64,000 nucleotides of DNA from Bacillota bacterium (lineage in GTDB: Bacteria; Bacillota; Clostridia; Lachnospirales; Lachnospiraceae): the NCBI GenBank assembly GCA_023415475.1, contig JAEZKL010000017.1:1-64000 (forward strand), written 5' to 3'. Shown here one piece after another: positions 61,556 through 64,000 of the stretch. A program made the translations under genes and the position numbers. Under the pieces are notes generated by a model, which was not told where the DNA came from, did not search any database, and was given only the letters and a program-made list of their open reading frames with translations. The first letter of the stretch is position 1, and every line of letters starts with the position of its first letter.

Positions 61556-63523
61556 TTACTTCACCATACAGTTCACTTCGACTAATCCATCCTTAACCAA
61601 GGAAGGTGTGATGATTAATTCCTCATCCAGGACCTTCTCACCGTTGACAAGCCAATAATCAAACTCCGTACCCTCCGGAAGGGTTGCAGTTATGACGGTA
61701 TTATAATCCTCATAATAGCTACCCTCGAAGAATTCATCCGTAACAAAGGTATTCACTTTAATGGTACCTCCCTCCGCAGGGGAAGCCTTCAGCTCATAGA
61801 TCTTACCTAACCCAAAATAGCTTTGATACTTGGTGAGAATATGGGAGGCTCTCTCCCTTGCGTAGGTTTTCAGTACCTCAAGGCGATACTCCAATTGACC
61901 GGGCTGTACCCAATCCTCCAGAAGATTTTTACCATAGGTATGCCTAAGCTCATTCATTCTGGATTCATTCATCTCATCCAGTACCTTATTCAGGTGCTTT
62001 GATGCAAATGCCCCGTTGATCAGGTCCGCCGTCTGTTTGATGAAGATCTCTCTGCAATCCTCACGCTGCATCAACTGACCGAATAACGGACAGGTTCCTC
62101 TGACTTCTCCGTTGGGTCCGACGAAATTCCCGATATTATCAACCAAAGCTCCGGTATCATAAATACCCGTGCTAAAATCCAAATCATGCAACAGATAGCG
62201 CCATTTACCATCAAAGGGTGCCTCGCGATACTCTTCTCCCTCAGCAGCATAATAACGGTAGGTCTTATAATTATTGTGAGGCCAATCCTCATTACCGATA
62301 TACACCTGCAGAGCATAATAGGCAAGATAGTTTTCCACGTCCATCTGCTTACATAATTCCTGATAATTTGCATCAATGGTCAAATCCATCTTAGAATATG
62401 TGTCATACATCAGGGTATAATCGGTTACAAATGCTTCGTTCTCACCATCCTCATCGATCTCCTTATAGGTCTCACTACCCTCCAGTATCTCGAAGCTCCC
62501 CGTGTAATCCCCGTAATGATCCTCAAAATATTCATCGCCGTATACCTCATGGAGCCAGAAGAAACCCCTGTAATCCCCGTTAACATACATCGCTGCCGGC
62601 CGAACCGCCACATTGTCCTGATAACCAGCCTGGGAAGCCAGAGTCTGGAACAGCTCATCGCGAATAAAGGCAAAGCCGTTGTCGTTACCGCAATTACGAA
62701 GCACTAATTGCTTGAAGGCATCGATTACAGTTCCATCCTTTCCTGTTCTATCCGGGAAGAACTCATAACGGAATTTATTATTCTTTTCATCATATTCTTT
62801 TCTAGCATACATCTTGATCGATTTTTGCTTACTTGCCCTGGACCAGCCTCCGTAGGTCCGGATACCGGCTTTCTGGCTAATTACCGGTGTGCCATCCGGC
62901 TCAATCACCTCCAGATATACCTCCCGTTCGCTGGCCTTCCCGCGCATATTGAAGTTAGCAGGGTCATAGGGCTCTATCTTATCTTGGGGATTTTCCTTAA
63001 TCCAATCCGCTCTTAGCTTTCCTTCCACAAAGATACCATATTCGTAGTCATAGAGATTATAGGGATCTGTTACTACGGAGAACACCAGGGTATCATATCT
63101 CTTATCGATATTTTCACCCACAAAATAGGTATGTACAATGATCTCCGATTCCGTCCCGTCTTCAAAAAATGCTTTTGCTTTTACCGCCGTTGCTTTAAAT
63201 GCTTCCCCTGCGACTAACAAAATCGTCTTCTCATATTTCTTCGCTTTCTTATCCGGGTCAACGCCATCCGTTGTATAGTAGATTTCACACGGCTTACTGC
63301 TATAGATTTTAAGCTCCAGATCTTCTCCGTAAAGGTATCCCGTTTCCGAAAATGCAATCTCATAATCGCCCAGCTTCTGTATCTCTGCAGCCTCATCATC
63401 CTCCACCGCCATAGCCGGCGAATTATCCTTATCTTTTTCGGCTGTCTTTGAGCCTTTGCAGCCGACCAGCACCAGTGCTCCCATTAATATAAATAAGAGT
63501 AAAACCTTCCTCGCAACCTTCAT
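61556..63523 (-). CDS. CotH-kinase family lipoprotein
   Basis: The 655-residue protein has a lipoprotein signal (LVLVGC, Cys at about residue 22), a chitobiase-like Ig domain (about 50-125, with YYTTDGVDPDK), and a CotH kinase domain (about 185-520). Motifs of the latter include MRGKASEREVYLEVI, RTYGGWSRASKQKSIKMYAR, VLRNCGNDNGFAFIRDEL and LLHDLDFSTGIYDTG. A C-terminal beta domain (about 565-655) follows. CotH is an atypical kinase that phosphorylates spore-coat proteins; extracellular lipoprotein versions in clostridia may act in surface or cellulosome-like complexes. The catalytic Asp-type residue in the HDLDFS stretch is present. ATG 63523 follows AGGGAGCAG. Confidence 0.88.
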   Translation of the reverse strand: MKVARKVLLLFILMGALVLVGCKGSKTAEKDKDNSPAMAVEDDEAAEIQKLGDYEIAFSETGYLYGEDLELKIYSSKPCEIYYTTDGVDPDKKAKKYEKTILLVAGEAFKATAVKAKAFFEDGTESEIIVHTYFVGENIDKRYDTLVFSVVTDPYNLYDYEYGIFVEGKLRADWIKENPQDKIEPYDPANFNMRGKASEREVYLEVIEPDGTPVISQKAGIRTYGGWSRASKQKSIKMYARKEYDEKNNKFRYEFFPDRTGKDGTVIDAFKQLVLRNCGNDNGFAFIRDELFQTLASQAGYQDNVAVRPAAMYVNGDYRGFFWLHEVYGDEYFEDHYGDYTGSFEILEGSETYKEIDEDGENEAFVTDYTLMYDTYSKMDLTIDANYQELCKQMDVENYLAYYALQVYIGNEDWPHNNYKTYRYYAAEGEEYREAPFDGKWRYLLHDLDFSTGIYDTGALVDNIGNFVGPNGEVRGTCPLFGQLMQREDCREIFIKQTADLINGAFASKHLNKVLDEMNESRMNELRHTYGKNLLEDWVQPGQLEYRLEVLKTYARERASHILTKYQSYFGLGKIYELKASPAEGGTIKVNTFVTDEFFEGSYYEDYNTVITATLPEGTEFDYWLVNGEKVLDEELIITPSLVKDGLVEVNCMVK

Positions 63524-63702
63524 GTTCTGCTCCCTCCACCCATAAGTATTGAGCCTGCTATCCTCCCCAACAAGCTAATTAGCTTCATAATATCATGAAT
63601 ATATAAAAAAGCAATAAAATATTGAACTATTTTCTTATTGATTATTGCTAAGATGTCCCTCCATCACACAAAAAAGGAACCCGAATACTATAATCTCTAC
63701 AG

Positions 63703-63774
63703 ACACAAAGACTCCCCTAACCAAAGGCTTCATGAGATTGAGGGTTCTCATGGGATAAGCTTCGATTAGGAGAG
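63703..63774 (-). terminator. Long hairpin terminator after the right-edge gene
   Basis: On the minus strand CTCTCCTAATCGAAGCTTAT...CATGAGA pairs with TCTCATGAAGCCTTTGGTTA...GGGGAG across an 8-nt loop, then TCTTTGTGTC follows. It lies 16 bases beyond the stop of the partial gene. Its T-run is weak. Confidence 0.6.
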
Positions 63775-63789
63775 CCTTGGTGCGATGGA

Positions 63790-64000
63790 TTACTGATAGC
63801 TTACAGAAAATTTAGCCCCTGCCTTACCTGCAAATACAATAAAGCCACCTTTCGGTAAGGTCAACGAGTTTTTATCGTCAGTAAGAGAGTAATAGGTACA
63901 CTTAAAATCCTTATCGTATACAGTGACGGAAGTATTCTTCGGGAGCGTCAGTTTTAGCTTCTTCCCCTCTGACTTAGTTCCTATCTTATACCACTGGGCA
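63790..64000 (-). CDS. C-terminal 69 residues of an unidentified gene, cut by the right edge
   Basis: An open minus-strand frame enters from the right edge (first full codon at 63999) and ends with TAA at 63790-63792. The visible 69 residues run from AQWYKIGTKSEGKK to GAKFSVSYQ. They are rich in Lys, Thr, Ser and Gly with alternating beta-strand patterns, typical of the C-terminal beta domain of an exported protein. A long hairpin after the stop supports a real gene end. No family can be named from this fragment. Confidence 0.6.
   Translation of the reverse strand, partial: AQWYKIGTKSEGKKLKLTLPKNTSVTVYDKDFKCTYYSLTDDKNSLTLPKGGFIVFAGKAGAKFSVSYQ

Noticed and set aside
63703..63774. tRNA-like fold near the right edge
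   Set aside because: It is one long hairpin after a stop codon, without anticodon arm, T-loop or CCA context; terminator is the simpler reading.

Overview
The window reads as chromosomal DNA from an endospore-forming, nitrogen-fixing anaerobic Firmicute, most likely a Lachnospiraceae/Clostridium-type organism. The evidence is spore-coat genes (cotJABC, a CotH-type lipoprotein, a LysM-GH18 spore-type protein), a clostridial nif cluster with a NifN-B fusion, split NifV and NifD insertion, a T-box leader, AAGGAGG-type ribosome sites with frequent TTG/GTG starts, and moderate-to-low GC. Placement at family level is inference.

Layout. 1-8.0 kb: a T-box leader for a gene beyond the left edge (specifier ATC, so probably isoleucyl-tRNA synthetase), a tiny Ser/Lys-rich protein, cotJABC, a LysM-GH18 protein that lost its catalytic acid, a lipid kinase with a VanZ-like protein, and a DinG/XPD-like helicase with a RecB-type nuclease domain. 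8.4-25 kb: a DUF1292 protein, UvrD-like helicase, gltX, an ABC export cassette whose CARDB surface protein is cut by an in-frame stop, an AI-2E-type permease with a cytidylate kinase-like protein, and a MoxR/DUF58/transglutaminase operon. 25.2-25.6 kb: three tandem copies of a palindromic repeat. 25.7-33 kb: a parvulin-like foldase, a trkAH potassium uptake operon with an overlapping 14-residue leader ORF, a DUF3298 protein and putP.

33.1-43.8 kb: one compact minus-strand nitrogen-fixation operon, nifH-nifI1-nifI2-nifD-nifK-nifE-nifNB-[2Fe-2S] ferredoxin-nifV-omega-nifV-alpha. It covers nitrogenase, PII-type post-translational control, FeMo-cofactor assembly, a dedicated ferredoxin and homocitrate synthesis. 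Its leader holds a promoter, an intrinsic terminator and a palindrome before the nifH ribosome site. No nifA, nifU/nifS or molybdate transporter is present here. Immediately upstream is a B12-dependent ribonucleotide reductase with a consensus promoter covered by two NrdR-like boxes.

46.4-64 kb: small membrane proteins, a 5'-nucleotidase, a cupin, an acetyltransferase and tldD/tldE. Next comes an AraC regulator divergent from a sugar-catabolic operon (two Gfo/Idh/MocA oxidoreductases, the first frameshifted, and a sugar isomerase). Then an amino-sugar locus: a SIS-domain protein, a GntR regulator and nagBA, with matching TTGTTATAACAA operators before the SIS gene and between gntR and nagB. 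The nagBA leader holds tandem structured repeats with compensatory base changes. Last are a CotH lipoprotein and the C-terminal end of a gene running off the right edge.

Three dispersed repeat families lie only between genes. No tRNA, rRNA, CRISPR array, transposase or phage gene was found.
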